Shown here piece after piece: positions 22,714 to 34,600 of a stretch of DNA of 64,000 bases. The stretch covers positions 32,711,141-32,775,140 of the forward strand of contig AP025043.1 of assembly GCA_036186865.1 (NCBI GenBank), written 5' to 3'. Positions within the stretch are counted from its first letter, which is position 1, and each line of letters begins with the position of its first letter. A program made the translations under genes and the position numbers. A model generated the notes under the pieces. It searched no databases, was not told the origin of the DNA, and was given only the letters and a program-made list of their open reading frames with translations. Source of the DNA: Eustoma russellianum (lineage: Eukaryota > Streptophyta > Magnoliopsida > Gentianales > Gentianaceae).

Positions 22714-23020
22714 TGTAGAGATAAGGGGGTTTGAGTGATTTTAAAATAAGTGACTTAAATGTGTATATATATATATATAAACGTGTACAAGCATATATAA
22801 ACGTGTACATGTATACATGATATCTTGCCATTACTTGCCTTATTTAGCTTATATATTATGTTGCCGTACTAACGAGCCATGAAGCATTAGAGCTTACATC
22901 ATATGGCAAACATTTGTTGTGTTTACACTATTTTCAGGTGCCACCATTAATGAACTAAACTAGTTCATTAAGTGAAGTACTTAGTTTAATAAACTAAGTA
23001 GTTCATTAAAGGAAGCCACA
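22714..23020 (+). repeat. C2: 3' LTR, first segment
   Basis: It starts TGTAGAGATAAGGGGG as in the 5' LTR. It includes a (TA)n run of about 20 bases (22760-22778) not occupied by a LINE in this copy, and the palindrome cluster TTAATGAACTAAACTAG. It ends AAAGGAAGCCACA at the L-B insertion point and resumes at 28433. Confidence 0.95.
23008..23020. other. Target-site duplication of L-B, left copy
   Basis: AAAGGAAGCCACA occurs here and again at 28433-28445 after the L-B poly-A. The C2 5' LTR has it once (near 17653-17665). A perfect 13-base duplication fits L1-type insertion and suggests a young event. Confidence 0.92.
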
Positions 23021-23022
23021 AA

Positions 23023-23838
23023 TATGAATTTTATCCAACAGTGGAGTATGAGGAGGTGCCAGAATTTTGTACAGACTGCAGAATGTTGGGTCATGAAATT
23101 ACTAGCTGTAAAGGGAAGTCTGCACACCAAGATGAGCAGCCAGTACGGGTAGTTAAAGTGGGGGATGGGACAAAGCATAATGACAAAAAGCAGCGATGGA
23201 CTCCAAGGAAAAATCCCCCAGTATCAAAGCAAATACTATCTCGATCAAAAGATCCTTACCAAATCCAGGCTGAGCAACCTGTTCATAATACAGCTCCTCT
23301 TGACGATCAGACTGAGCGTGTTGCTAATGTTGAAGGATTAGTTGACAATCACAGTATTCAGATCGAAGCTCTGCAGCCCATAGTTGTTACTGAAAAGCAA
23401 GATTTAACAAAGTTAGGAGCTTCAAAGGAAATCGATGTGGAAGAAGCAGATGATGTAATTGTGGCTAATGTTTCAGACACAAATCCAATTATTCTAGATC
23501 GATATAATCGTTTTGCTGAATTTATATCTACGCTATCCCCTAATGATCAATATTCTGCGAATTTCATTAAGGAGCAAGTATACCAAACAGTATATAATGC
23601 TTGGCTAGGAGATTTGTCCATCAACTATCAGGATGTTGAACCACCTAGAGATGTACAAGCAGAGGAAGCTGCGCTTGATAGTGAAGCTGACTTGGTTACG
23701 CAATTGACTTCACAGCCAGCCATAATTCGAAGGAATAGACGGCCAAGAAGTGCCTTGCCACTTCCACCTCCATCATCTATTGTTACTCGTTCTAGTGTCA
23801 AAGATCCTTCAAGCTCAAACACTCAAACTACCCAATGA
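23023..23838 (+). pseudogene. L-B ORF1: truncated at the 5' end
   Basis: The C-terminal 270 or so residues of ORF1, open from the truncation point. The frame reads YEFYPTVEYEEVPEF and then an intact CX2CX4HX4C zinc knuckle, CTDCRMLGHEITSC (23071-23112). A Lys-rich linker, a long acidic middle and a basic RRNRRPRSALPLPPP motif follow. Methionine or valine codons near 23041 are only internal. The stop TGA shares bases with the ORF2 ATG (ATGA at 23835-23838), which suggests ORF2 is translated by termination-reinitiation. The same overlap exists in L-A. Confidence 0.88.
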
Positions 23839-26800
23839 AGTACATTATTTGGAATGTGGGTGGACTGCGGACCTCTTTACATCGTCTTAAGCGTTTGGTC
23901 CAAAAGCATCATATTCAATTGCTGATTCTCATTGAGCCAAAACAATCAGCAGACAAAATAATACGACTTCAATTGAAGTTATCTTTCACAAACTCTATAG
24001 TCACATGTTCAGACAACATTTGGGTGTTTTGGCAGCGTACCAGTCTTCAACTAGATAATGTTTTTCACGGAGAACAAATTAGCTTGTTACAATTTTGCAC
24101 AGGCCAGTTAGGATATCATATTTCTATAAGCCCGGTCTATGGAAGGCATACTGTAACAGACCGAAGAAGATTATGGTTGCAGATGCTCCAATATACACAT
24201 CATGCTCATGATTTGTGGTTGGTTGGAGGTGATTTTAATACCTATATGTCAGTACAGGAACATCATGGTACCTCAATGCCGCAGTTGTCATCGCTGGAAG
24301 AATTTGTTGACTGTGTAACCCAATGTTCACTAATTGACTTGCCTTATGATGGATCTCCTTACACATGGGTTGGAGGCCGTGGTTTGGGTATTGTTAAAAG
24401 GAGATTGGATCGAATACTATGCACTCAAAGGTTTTATGATCAGTTCCCAATGGTTAAGGTTAAGCATTTATCAAGGATCACTTCGGATCATGCACCATTA
24501 CTTCTCAATCTTAATGTTCAGTCTGCCACAACACCACGATCTTTTCGTTTCCTTAATGTTTGGACAGAGCATAATGATTTTCTGAAATTTGTAGCGGGGC
24601 AATGGTCTACCTATCCAACAATTGGGGGAATGCGAGGCATGTATAACAAATTACAAAGTTTAAAGAAAGACTTGCAGCATTGGAATAAACATGTGTTTGG
24701 AAATATCTTTGATAAATTAGCGGTTGTTGAAAGAGAAGCAAACATACAAGAAGCCATATATGATTCGAATCCTACAATGGAGAACAGAGTTAAATATCAC
24801 CAGGTGAAGGCGGAATATCTGAAAGTTTCAAACTACGAGCAGAAGTTTTGGGAACAGAAGGCTCGTTGCAAATGGCTTATGCACGGGGATGGAAATACAG
24901 CTTACTTCCATAATTTAGTAAAAGATAGACACCGTAGACAGAGTATCACTCAAATTAAAACCACATCAGGAGATGTATGTCAGACAAAGGAGGCCATTGA
25001 GGCTGAGGCGGTGTCATATTTTACTCAGCTATTCAAGGAGGAAGAGGTTTCGAATCCTGATAGCTTACTGCAATACGTCCCACAGTTGATTACTCTTGAA
25101 ATGAATGCTGCACTTACTCAAATGCCTACGCTAGAAGAAGTTAAAACAGCAGTCTGGTTGCTTGATCCAAATAGTGCAGCTGGTCCTGATGGCTACAATG
25201 GCTTCTTTTTTCGACATTGCTGGGAAATCATATTCCATGATGTCCACAAAGCAGTACAGGAGTATTTTCTTGGCATCCGAATACCCCAAGCCATGGGCAG
25301 TACGTTAATCGTCTTAATCCCAAAGACACAGATTCCAACTACATTTGCAGACTTTCGGCCTATATCACTATCAAACTTCATGTCCAAACTTGGAACGCGT
25401 ATCTTGACAACTAGGCTTTCTCACATCTTGCCTTACATTATATCTAAGGAGCAGGCGGGCTTCATGAAAGGTAGGGATATCACAGAACATGTTCTTACTG
25501 CGCAGGAGCTCACGCATGTGCTGGATAAACGAGGTTACAACATTATGCTTAAGCTGGATATGATGAAAGCATTTGATAGAGTGAATTGGACGTTTCTTCG
25601 AGCTTTACTACAACGAATGGGGTTCTCGGTACAGTTTCTCCAGCTAATATTTAGCCATCTAGAGAGCACAACGTTATCTATTGTAATCAATGGTGCACCA
25701 TGTGGTTTTTTCAAGCCAACGCGAGGGGTAAAGCAGGGCGACCCCCTTTCCCCTATACTCTTTATTTTGGTTTCAGAGGCCTTTTCCAGAGGTCTTAATT
25801 CGTTGGTTGGAAATGGTACTATTAAGCCATATGCAGTGGGCAGAGTTAGACCAATAATTACACATCTTGCTTTTGCAGATGATCTGTTGGTATTTATCAA
25901 TGGATTGCCGGCTAATTTGAAGAAATTTAAGCAATTTTTGGATCTATACCAGGAGATAACCGGCCAAAAAGTCAATCTGAGCAAGAGCCGGTTTATTACT
26001 TCTAAGCATGTTATGCCCAGTCAACTTCGAGCTATGGAAGCACAACTTCAAATACATGCTGCCTCATTGCCTATGAAGTATCTGGGAGTGCAGTTGATTA
26101 GAGGATGCCTTAGGCCCATTCATTGTATAGATCTCCTTACTAGTATTGATAAACGAATATTGGGATGGCATAATCGCTTTTTATCCCCTGCAGGAAGATT
26201 AAACTTGGTTAAATCAGTTTTGAGCTCTATACCAACACATATTGTAGCCGCACATCAACTACCAAAGAGTATAATCCGAGCTATTCGACAGAAAATTTGT
26301 AATTTCATCTGGTCAACACAAGGCACTGCACCAAGATACCATTGGGTTAGCTGGGAAACATTATTTATGCCAAAGGCAGAAGGGGGATTTGGCCTTCGAA
26401 GGTTGGAGGATTTGGCTAAGGCATACTCATGTAAATTGTGGTGGTCATATCACAACAAGGATAGCTTATGGACAGCCTTTCTCGCTTCTAAGTATGGTCA
26501 TCTCCAACATTATATACCATGCATTACTGATACCATCACTTGGAAAAGAATTTGCTCAGTTCATGACTTATGCTCCACACATGCAGTTGGTCAAAATCAA
26601 TCGCAGACATGGACATTGGAATCGAATGTACAGTTCACAATAAAGTCTGCATTTGATATGATTCGAAGCTCTGGACCAAAATATCTGTCTCACAGGTTTA
26701 TTTGGCACCGTTTGCAGCAGCCAAATAATCAAATCATACTTTGGAAGCTATATCACCATGCATTACCCATTGAAGATAATTTGCGTAGGTTCACTGCCAT

Positions 26801-27695
26801 ATGTCCCACATGCTGCCCCTTTTGTCATAACTCCTCAGCCACACAAGCGCATTTGTTTTTAAATTGCACATATATTCAGCAGATATGGAAGTACTATGCA
26901 TCAATAGTTGACGGACCACAGCCAGGCAACATGCATTTATTTCAGTATTTTATGTCATGGTGGACATCTACGAGTGAAAAATCTTTCCAAGGAGTGTTGA
27001 GGCTCATTGTGCCAGGAATTGTGGTCTGGCAAATATGGAAGGCTTACTCGGCAATGATATTTGGTGAAGAGCAATATCATTCTGACCGGCTAAAAGAAAG
27101 TATTAGACGTCATATCTATACTTGGAGTTGCGCACAGCATGGCAGGAAATTTGTCACTAATGAACAAGATCTTATTATGTTTGGACTGACTCCAAAAATG
27201 AGGCTTCAACGTCCACAAATTGTCAGATGGCGTACACCCCCTCAGGGAAGATTGAAACTGAATGTAGATGCAGCACATGGTTCTATTACGGCATCAGGAG
27301 GTGCAGTTTTGAGAGACACAGAAGGCAATTTAAAGGAAGCAATTGTATTTTATCTCCCATTGTCTTCCCCATTTCAAGCGGAGCTACAAGCGGCTAGTAT
27401 GGCACTTTTGTATTTTCTGCAACGTTATAGGCAATTGGATATGGAGCTAGACTCAAAAGGCGTTGTTGAGTATCTTCAATCTGAGAGTGTTTCTCCTCTT
27501 CTTCAGAGTCTAATCATCCGTGGGAATGTTATGGTCTCACATATACCACACCAGGCAAATGAGGTGGCACACTTGTTGGCTCAGTTTGGGCAACTACATC
27601 AAAAATTTCATCAGTTCAACACATTGTCTATGTTGCCTCCTATGGTTAAAGGGGCCCTACTTACAGATGTCTCAACTCCGCATATAATAATTTAA
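23835..27695 (+). CDS. L-B ORF2: intact endonuclease-reverse transcriptase-RNase H
   Basis: A 1286-codon frame with no stop or shift. Domains: APE-like endonuclease (IWNVGGLRTSL at the start, LIEPKQ, GGDFNTY near residue 132, TSDHAPLLL near 220), which nicks target DNA; RT (LIPKTQIPTTFADFRPIS near 495, MKAFDRVNW near 578, GVKQGDPLSP near 632, the FADD box near 680), which copies LINE RNA at the nick; a zf-RVT region (about 953-1018, CPTCCPFCHNSSATQAH); and RNase H (about 1135-1265) with LNVDAAHG, QAELQAA, MELDSKG and QANEVAH. All the catalytic motifs I looked for are present. It could supply activity in trans, but no promoter of its own remains here. Family knowledge predicts cis preference. 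Confidence 0.95.
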   Translation: MKYIIWNVGGLRTSLHRLKRLVQKHHIQLLILIEPKQSADKIIRLQLKLSFTNSIVTCSDNIWVFWQRTSLQLDNVFHGEQISLLQFCTGQLGYHISISPVYGRHTVTDRRRLWLQMLQYTHHAHDLWLVGGDFNTYMSVQEHHGTSMPQLSSLEEFVDCVTQCSLIDLPYDGSPYTWVGGRGLGIVKRRLDRILCTQRFYDQFPMVKVKHLSRITSDHAPLLLNLNVQSATTPRSFRFLNVWTEHNDFLKFVAGQWSTYPTIGGMRGMYNKLQSLKKDLQHWNKHVFGNIFDKLAVVEREANIQEAIYDSNPTMENRVKYHQVKAEYLKVSNYEQKFWEQKARCKWLMHGDGNTAYFHNLVKDRHRRQSITQIKTTSGDVCQTKEAIEAEAVSYFTQLFKEEEVSNPDSLLQYVPQLITLEMNAALTQMPTLEEVKTAVWLLDPNSAAGPDGYNGFFFRHCWEIIFHDVHKAVQEYFLGIRIPQAMGSTLIVLIPKTQIPTTFADFRPISLSNFMSKLGTRILTTRLSHILPYIISKEQAGFMKGRDITEHVLTAQELTHVLDKRGYNIMLKLDMMKAFDRVNWTFLRALLQRMGFSVQFLQLIFSHLESTTLSIVINGAPCGFFKPTRGVKQGDPLSPILFILVSEAFSRGLNSLVGNGTIKPYAVGRVRPIITHLAFADDLLVFINGLPANLKKFKQFLDLYQEITGQKVNLSKSRFITSKHVMPSQLRAMEAQLQIHAASLPMKYLGVQLIRGCLRPIHCIDLLTSIDKRILGWHNRFLSPAGRLNLVKSVLSSIPTHIVAAHQLPKSIIRAIRQKICNFIWSTQGTAPRYHWVSWETLFMPKAEGGFGLRRLEDLAKAYSCKLWWSYHNKDSLWTAFLASKYGHLQHYIPCITDTITWKRICSVHDLCSTHAVGQNQSQTWTLESNVQFTIKSAFDMIRSSGPKYLSHRFIWHRLQQPNNQIILWKLYHHALPIEDNLRRFTAICPTCCPFCHNSSATQAHLFLNCTYIQQIWKYYASIVDGPQPGNMHLFQYFMSWWTSTSEKSFQGVLRLIVPGIVVWQIWKAYSAMIFGEEQYHSDRLKESIRRHIYTWSCAQHGRKFVTNEQDLIMFGLTPKMRLQRPQIVRWRTPPQGRLKLNVDAAHGSITASGGAVLRDTEGNLKEAIVFYLPLSSPFQAELQAASMALLYFLQRYRQLDMELDSKGVVEYLQSESVSPLLQSLIIRGNVMVSHIPHQANEVAHLLAQFGQLHQKFHQFNTLSMLPPMVKGALLTDVSTPHIII

Positions 27696-28432
27696 TATGC
27701 CGAATGCACAACAATCATTTTCACTTATCTGCCTGTGTCAACCATGGACACAGGCAGTATGGGTAATCTCTATACTCGGGCTTCCTCTTCTTGCTTATTA
27801 TTCTCAAATTACATATGTCCTGTCCGTATCTCGGGATACGGGCAGACCGGGTATTATCTGTTCATTGCATCATTCCATCATATTTGAGCTTTACACCATC
27901 GATTTGATTAATGCTTTGTTTTCTTTGCATATGACGTATATTGGCTGCTGCACGGATACGCTGAGTTGTGGGAATGCAATATTGTGGAAGGGAGTATACA
28001 AGTACAGGACAATGTTGTTTGCCATTTGATGAATCGCACTTATTGGAAGATTTTCAAATTTCTTCACCAGAAGGCTAAGCAATGTTTCTATTGGGCTTTT
28101 TTCTCTAAACCAAGGCCACATTCGATGCTGTTGAAGGTTCTCGCATGCTGCCATACACAAAGCTACATTCCGGATGCTGTGTTTCACAATTTTTTCTTTT
28201 CTACATTTATGATTACTCCACATATAAATATGCACGCTTTTTCCTTCGCCAAGGTTTTATCCACAAGGGTGGTTTTACTTGGCAAGGTTTTAATGCGACA
28301 TATCATATATGACTGGAGACTACAAATATTAGAAGCATTATACTACAGTTTTACTTTTCAGGATGACTATTTGTAATATGGTTTCCCTCCACCATAAGTG
28401 AGGCTTTTTAATAAAAATCTGTTCAATAAAAA
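27696..28432 (+). other. L-B 3' UTR with two stem-loops and conserved 3' core
   Basis: Stem-loop 1 at 27729-27757 is a perfect 11-base stem (CTGCCTGTGTC/GACACAGGCAG) with TATGGG next to it. Stem-loop 2 at 27820-27845 pairs CTGTCCGTATC with GATACGGGCAG, with one G-T pair, and has GGGTATT downstream. At about 28250-28287 lies the GCCAAG...CTTGGC two-step stem, and at 28387-28404 the terminal CCTCCACCATAAGTGAGG. These positions correspond to those in L-A although much of the surrounding sequence differs. Confidence 0.72.
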
Positions 28433-31199
28433 AAAGGAAGCCACATTTGGAAAAGGCACAAAGGCAACAAGGCTAAGGAAAGAAAGTTTTCTCCTCCTCC
28501 CCATCTTTAATACACACGCAATATACATATATATTACACCAATTTTCAGATTTTTTTGAAAAAGGCACATACACATGTATTCCAACGTACTACCGACACG
28601 TTATATATTTTACGTACGTATGTTAACGTCACACCACTATACTTAACTCATATTTATGAGTATATTCAGGTCTTATATCATATGATATAAGATATGGTGA
28701 TGACAAATTAAATACGACACGATAAAAGGTTCTAAACCGAAAATTGTCGTATCGGACGAATACCGAAACTTCGCCAACGTGTCACGTACCTGCCATAAAT
28801 AAATGGCCAGCCCCTATACTTCAAAAATTGATGAAAATTTCGTGCACTACATGTAATATTCAGCCAAAAATACTTTCCATGTTGGCACACACAAATCATT
28901 CCACATTAAGGTCAAAATGTGAAGATTCCAAGTTTAATTTTTGTCACATGTAAATGGTACCACTTTAGACCAGCCAAGTACTGAGAATTAAAGTATATAT
29001 TATATATATTATGTATAACATAATATATATATAACATGTGCAAAAGTTGGAATTTAAATTAGAGAAAAATCGGGTAATCGATAAATATCGAAAATTCGGT
29101 TTTCTACGCACACAACACATGGAACGTTTTTGGTGCATCATGTGACACGTATCTAGACACTTTTTACATATGATATACATTTTAAAGTGTTCTAGAAAAT
29201 TAAATTAAGGGCTGATTGGAATATAACATGTGTGTATTATTAAATGTGCATTATTTTACAAAGTTAGCAAAAATAAATTTCAGCACATGCACATACACAT
29301 TCCAACGTCACCTACAGCTGATTTGGAGCATATGTGGAGCTTTGTTGGCATCTTGATTGGTCAAGGATCAATCATACAATGTTGGTGAATTGGAGAGAGA
29401 AGCTACAAATGGTAAGAACTCAAAATATATCTCTCTTATGTCACATGCTGAAAATTTCAGCATGCTACACACAAGCTGGCCGAAATTTTGCTCTTCAATG
29501 TGACATATTTTGTCATCTTTTATTATGTGATTGATTAGAAGAAGAAATGGAAAGGTTTTGAATATTATTTAAATAAACAAATGGTGATATTATGTATATC
29601 ACACATGCTGAAAACTTTTCAGCATGTGTACAACCTTGTGGCCGAATTTGAGAGCCAAAATGTGTCCAAGTTCATTTCTTATTTGGTAGCAATACTTACC
29701 ATAAATTGTTGATTCATTTTTATAATGAAAAATCAAAGAATATTTGGCATTATTTTGAAAGAAAAGGAATGGTGCACATGCTGAAAATTCGGCATGGCAA
29801 TGAGACTAGTTGGCCGATTTTTTCATTAAGATTGGAAGGATTTTTATCTTGCAATTTATGTGACATATCTTATGAGTTATGGAAGTTATTTTGTGATGAT
29901 TTTTGGTACATGCTTAAGTGTATTCTCAGATTTTTTTTTCCAAGTCATCATGATGACAACGTTGAACCAATAAGGAGGTGCCAAGTAAGCGAAGACTAAA
30001 TGATCATCCAATAAGAAGATGCCAAGTAAGCAAGGTCTTGTCACAATGATGTCTTACACTCTCTCAAGGACTTAAAAGATAATTTTCAAGAGGGAGATAC
30101 ACCAAGGGGACGGCTGCATCATTAAAAAGGAAGAGAAGAGAGCAAGCAAAAATAAGGCCAAGCATTGCAAAATCAAAGTGATCAAAAGCCTAGTTCTTCT
30201 TCTTCTACATTCTCTCTTTCTTTCTTTCTTCTTGTAAGCCTATTGTATTCATATTCTTTCAATCTTGAATAGGCTTGAGATATACCACCATTCATATATC
30301 TTTGTAAAAGATTTATCAAGGTGTGATCAATCTTCATTCTAGCAAGGTGGTGGTGTTCGTGTGAATTGTACTCGTCATACAAGGTTTGTAAAGGGTTGGA
30401 GTTAGGTGTAACTCTATCAACCCTGCGATAAGGTGTACTGCGTGTGTGTGATTAGTGTGAACCAAGGAAGGTGTTCCTTGAAGACTGGAGTAGGTTGTTT
30501 ATAACCGAACCAGTATAAAATTTTTGGTGCTATTTACTTTCTGCATTTACTTTTCAGTTACTGCACTGTTTACTCTTCGTGTTCGCATTCGTAAAAATAG
30601 TAAACAATTTTCAAAAATAACGACAATTTCCAAAAATATACTTACACGTTCTAGGGTTAATTTGGCACAAGTTTCAACCCTTTTGGATAAGTATAAGTCG
30701 ATCAAACATCAAAAGTTCTGAGAGTAGATCAGTCTGAATTTTAGACTTGCAAAGGTTGAGACTTTGATAGTAGTTGACCTACTTCCCAAAAGCATTTTCC
30801 AAAAATATTTCAACCCATTTAAATATAGTATATAAGGAGTTAGTGGTTAATTTTTCAGAGCATTTGGACGTTCACACAAATAGGAATTAATTTTTCAAAA
30901 CTATCTATCGTTTTTGGCAGATTTGCACAATCTGATTACCAACGGTTTTTGAAGGGGTTAAAGGTTGAATTTTAATTTGAAATTTTTAGGGGACCCTCAT
31001 AACATCTGAGGCTAAGTTCTCTCAAAATTTCATAATTTTTGGATACCTGTAACCTGGTTTTAAAACGTTTTAAAACAGGTCCTGAAAACAGAATCTGTTT
31101 TCAAAAGTTGAATTGGTTAGGTTTAAAAAAATTTTAAAAACCACACTTTCCGCTCCACCTATTCAACCCCCCTTCTAGTGGTGCCTTGCAGATCCTACA
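28433..31199 (+). repeat. C2: 3' LTR, main segment
   Basis: This continues from 23020 after L-B, beginning with the second copy of the 13-base duplication, and ends CTTGCAGATCCTACA. It is near-identical to 17650-20417. The three palindrome units are at about 29440, 29602 and 29773. The frames at 28744-28953 and 29706-29999 are copies of those in the 5' LTR and are not supported as genes. Confidence 0.94.
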
Positions 31200-31204
31200 C
31201 AAGT
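31200..31204. other. Target-site duplication of C2, right copy (CAAGT)
   Basis: CAAGT follows the CCTACA end of the C2 3' LTR and matches 10963-10967. The C1 gag reading resumes from it. Confidence 0.95.
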
Positions 31205-31620
31205 GTGGACATAAGCATGTTTATCTTTGACTCTTTTACTTGACTCGTGCCTTCGTGTTTCATTTCTAGTATCCTCCACATTTCTTGTGCACTAGAACAG
31301 TTTGAGACATAACTAGACTCACTCTTACTTAATCCATTTAAGAGCAATTGCATAGCCCTAGCATTCATGCTAAGTTTCTTTTTATCATCACTTGTATATT
31401 CTTGTCTAGGTTTAACAACTTCTAGTGTGACTCCGTCTACGGTGGATATCTTAGATGGAACAAAAGGATCATCTTCTATAATATACCAAAGATCAATATC
31501 TATTGCCATAAGAAAAAGCTTCATTCTTAGTTTTCATTGAATGAAAGACTCACCGTCAAAAAGAGGAGGCCTTTGGCTCGACATACCTTCTTGCTCGGTT
31601 TTGAGATTTGTGGTTGCCAT
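31200..31620 (-). pseudogene. C1: N-terminal part of gag
   Basis: The 5' third of the C1 gag on the minus strand, separated from the rest (9415-10967) by C2. The ATG at 31618-31620 opens MATTNLKTEQEGMS, in line with the C2 gag start. A TGA near 31534 replaces the Trp of the FIQWKLRMK motif. From 31524 the frame is open through WYIIEDDPFVPSK, TSDDKKKLSMNARAMQLLL and EMKHEGTSQVKESKINML to the C2 insertion point. The start lies about 40 bases from the PBS, as in C2. Confidence 0.92.
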
Positions 31621-31660
31621 CTCACTGAATCGTTGGATCCTTTGTAGTGAGTGTTCCTAT

Positions 31661-31672
31661 GCTTTGATACCA
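31661..31672 (-). promoter_or_regulatory. C1: primer binding site
   Basis: On the minus strand this reads TGGTATCAAAGC, two bases after the LTR end CCTACA. It is the initiator Met-tRNA site with one change from the TGGTATCAGAGC of C2. Confidence 0.9.
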
Positions 31673-31674
31673 CT

Positions 31675-34600
31675 TGTAGGATCTGCAAGGCACCACTAGA
31701 AGGGGGGGGGGTTGAATAGTTGGTGCGGAAAGTGTGGTTTTTAAAATTTGTTTAAAACTAGACAACTCAACTTCTGAAAACAGATTCTGTTTTCAGGACC
31801 AGTTTTAAAATGTTTTTAAAACTAGGTTGTAGGTCTTCAAAAATTCTGAAATTTTGAGAGAACTTAACCTCAGATGTTATGAGTGTCTCCTAAAATCGTT
31901 GGTGGTCAGATTGCGCGAATTTGCCAGAAACGGTAGACTGTTTTGAAAAATTTATTCATATATGTTCTTACCTCCAATTGCTCTGACATTTTAACCACTA
32001 ACCCCTTATATGTTGTATTTAAATGGGTTGAAACAGTTTTGAAAAATTCTTTCGGGAAGTTAGTCAAATACACTCAAAGTCTCAACCTTTGCAAGCCTGA
32101 AAATCAGATTACACTAGTCTCAGATCTTTAGATGTTTGAGTAACTTATACTTATCCAAAAGGGTTGAAACTTGTGCCAAATTTACCCTAAGATATGTGGC
32201 TATGTTTCTGGAAATTTTCGTAATTTTTGAAAATCGTTACTGTTTTTACGAACATAAACAAAAAGAGTAAACAGTGCAGAAACAGAATATAAGTGCTGAA
32301 AGTAAATGACACCGAGAATTTTATACTGGTTATAAATAACCTACTCCAGTCTTCGAGGAACACCTTCCTCGGTTCACACTAGTCACACACGCAAGTACAC
32401 CTTACCACATGGTTGATGGAGTTACACACCAACTCCAACCCTTTACAAACCTTGTACAATGAATACAATTCGCACGAACACCACCACCTAGCAAGACTGA
32501 AGATTGATCACACCTTGATCAATCTTTTACAAAGATATAGAGTATGTGGTGGTATATTACAAGCCTATTCAAGAATAAGAATATAAGTACAATAGGCTTT
32601 CAAGAAGAAGAAAGAAAGAGTGTAGAAGAAGAGAGGTGCTTGGCGTTTTTTTATCTCAAGAGTGTAATGCTTGTTCTTGTCTTTTGTTTTGCTCTTCTCC
32701 TTTCCATTTATGCTTATGGCTATCCCCCTTAGGTGCTCTCCCCCTCTTGAAAATTATGTTCTAAGTCGTTGGGAGAATGTATGGCATCATTGTGACATGA
32801 TCTTGCTTACTTGGCACCTTCTCATTGGATGATCATTTAACCTTTGCTTACTTGGCACTTTATGATTGGTTGAATGTTGTCATCATTTGATGACTGGGAA
32901 AATCTGAGAATACCACTTAAAACTTGTGCAAAAATCATCATAAATTAGTTTCCATAACTCATAAGATTATCATCCAAATCAAGCAAGATAATATTTCTCC
33001 AAACAATGGTAAAAAAATCGGCCATAATGAAGTAATTAACATGCTGAAATTTCAGCATGTGTTTCATAGTGATATAATTCAAATAACTTCCAAATTTTCA
33101 TTGATTTTTCTTTTAAAATAAATCACCAATTAGTTACAAATATTCTCATCATTTTGGAAATGAAATTTGGACAATAATAAGGCCATAAAAACGTTCAAGA
33201 TACATTCCCACACATGCTGAAAAATTTCAGCATGTGTGATATTCAAGATATCACACTTTATGGCTTTGTATCTTATTCAAATTACTTCCATTTCTTCTTC
33301 CAATTAACCACATAATTCAAGACATAAAATATGTCTATTTTAGAGATTAAAATCGGCCACCATATAGTGCAAATGCTGAAATTTTCAGCATGTGTTACAA
33401 ATGAGATAAAGTTTAAAACATTACCTTTTGTAGCTTCTTTCTCCATGTCACCAATCTTGTAAACTTGATTCTTGACTAATGAATATGCCAACAAAGCTCC
33501 ACATAGGCTCCATCAAGAGTGTTAGGCATGTATTAACATGTTTAGGCATGTGCTGAATTTTATTTTTGCTAACTTTGTAAAATAGTGCACATTTAATAAT
33601 ACACACATGTTATATTCCAATCAGCCCTTAATTTAATTTTCTAGAGCACTTTAATATGTATGATATATGTAAAAAGTTTCTAGATACATGTCGTATGATG
33701 TGCCAAAAATGTTCTATGTGTTGTGTACGTAGAAAACCGAATTTTCGATGTTTATCGATTACCCGATTTTTCTCTAATTAAATTCCAACTTTTTGCACAT
33801 GTTATATACATTATGTTACACATAATATATATAATACAAACTTTAATTCTCAGCACTTAGCTGGTCTAAAGTGGCGCCATTAACATGTGACAAAATAGAA
33901 ATTGGAATCTCCACAATTTGGCCTTAATGTGGGGTGATTTGTGTGCCAACATGGAATGATTTTATGGCTTTAATTATCATCATATGCACGAAATTAATAA
34001 TGATTCTTGAGGTGTAGGGACTGGCCATCTATTTATGGAAAGTACGTGACACGTTGGCGAAGTTTTGGTATTCGCTCGATACGACAAATTTTGGTTTAGA
34101 ACCTTTTAATGTGTCGTATTTAATTTGTCATCACCATGACTTATATCATTTGATATAAGACCTGAATATACTCATAAATATGAGTTAAGTATGATGGTGT
34201 GACGTTGACGTTAACGTACGTACGTAAAATATGTAACGTGTCGGTAGTACGTTGGAGTACATGTGTATGTGCCTTTTTCAAAAAATCAGAAAATATATAT
34301 TTATATGTATGTGTAGGCGTGCCATATGTAGTAAATGGGGAGGAGGAGACTTTCATTTCTTAGTCTTGTTGCCTTTGTGCCTTTTCCAAATGTAGCTTCC
34401 TTTAATGAACTACTTAGTTTAATTAACTAAGTACTTCACTTAATGAACTAGTTTAGTTCATTAATGATGGCACCTGAAAATAGTATAAACACAACAAATG
34501 TTTGCCATATGATGTAAGCTTTAACGCTTCATGGCTCGTTAGTACGGCAACATTATATATGACCTAAAGAAGGCAAGTAATAAGTAATAAATCAGGCACA

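Larger units (their letters stand above)
23021..28432 (+). mobile_element. L-B: 5'-truncated L1-type LINE with intact ORF2
   Basis: About 5.4 kb, bounded by a 13-bp target duplication and ending in poly-A (AATAAAAAAAA, 28426 onward). The 5' end lies inside ORF1, so the 5' UTR and most of the DUF4283-like domain are missing, the usual result of incomplete reverse transcription. ORF2 is undamaged. Compared with L-A the protein sequence is clearly diverged, so it belongs to a different subfamily of the same clade. It sits in the C2 3' LTR. Confidence 0.95.
10968..31199 (+). mobile_element. C2: gag-only (pol-less) SIRE-like copia element
   Basis: A complete two-LTR element inserted in the C1 gag and carrying two LINEs. 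Without the LINEs it consists of 5' LTR (10968-11037 plus 17403-20417), PBS, gag (20472-22438), a 275-base PPT region and 3' LTR (22714-23020 plus 28433-31199). No protease, integrase, RT or RNase H lies between gag and the PPT. The two LTRs are very similar: three mismatches in about 150 bases when 18541-18690 is set against 29323-29472. It is the youngest copia in the window. Such elements resemble the TR-GAG class, which would need reverse transcriptase and integrase from a relative. Whether pol was lost before or after insertion cannot be told from one copy. Confidence 0.9.
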
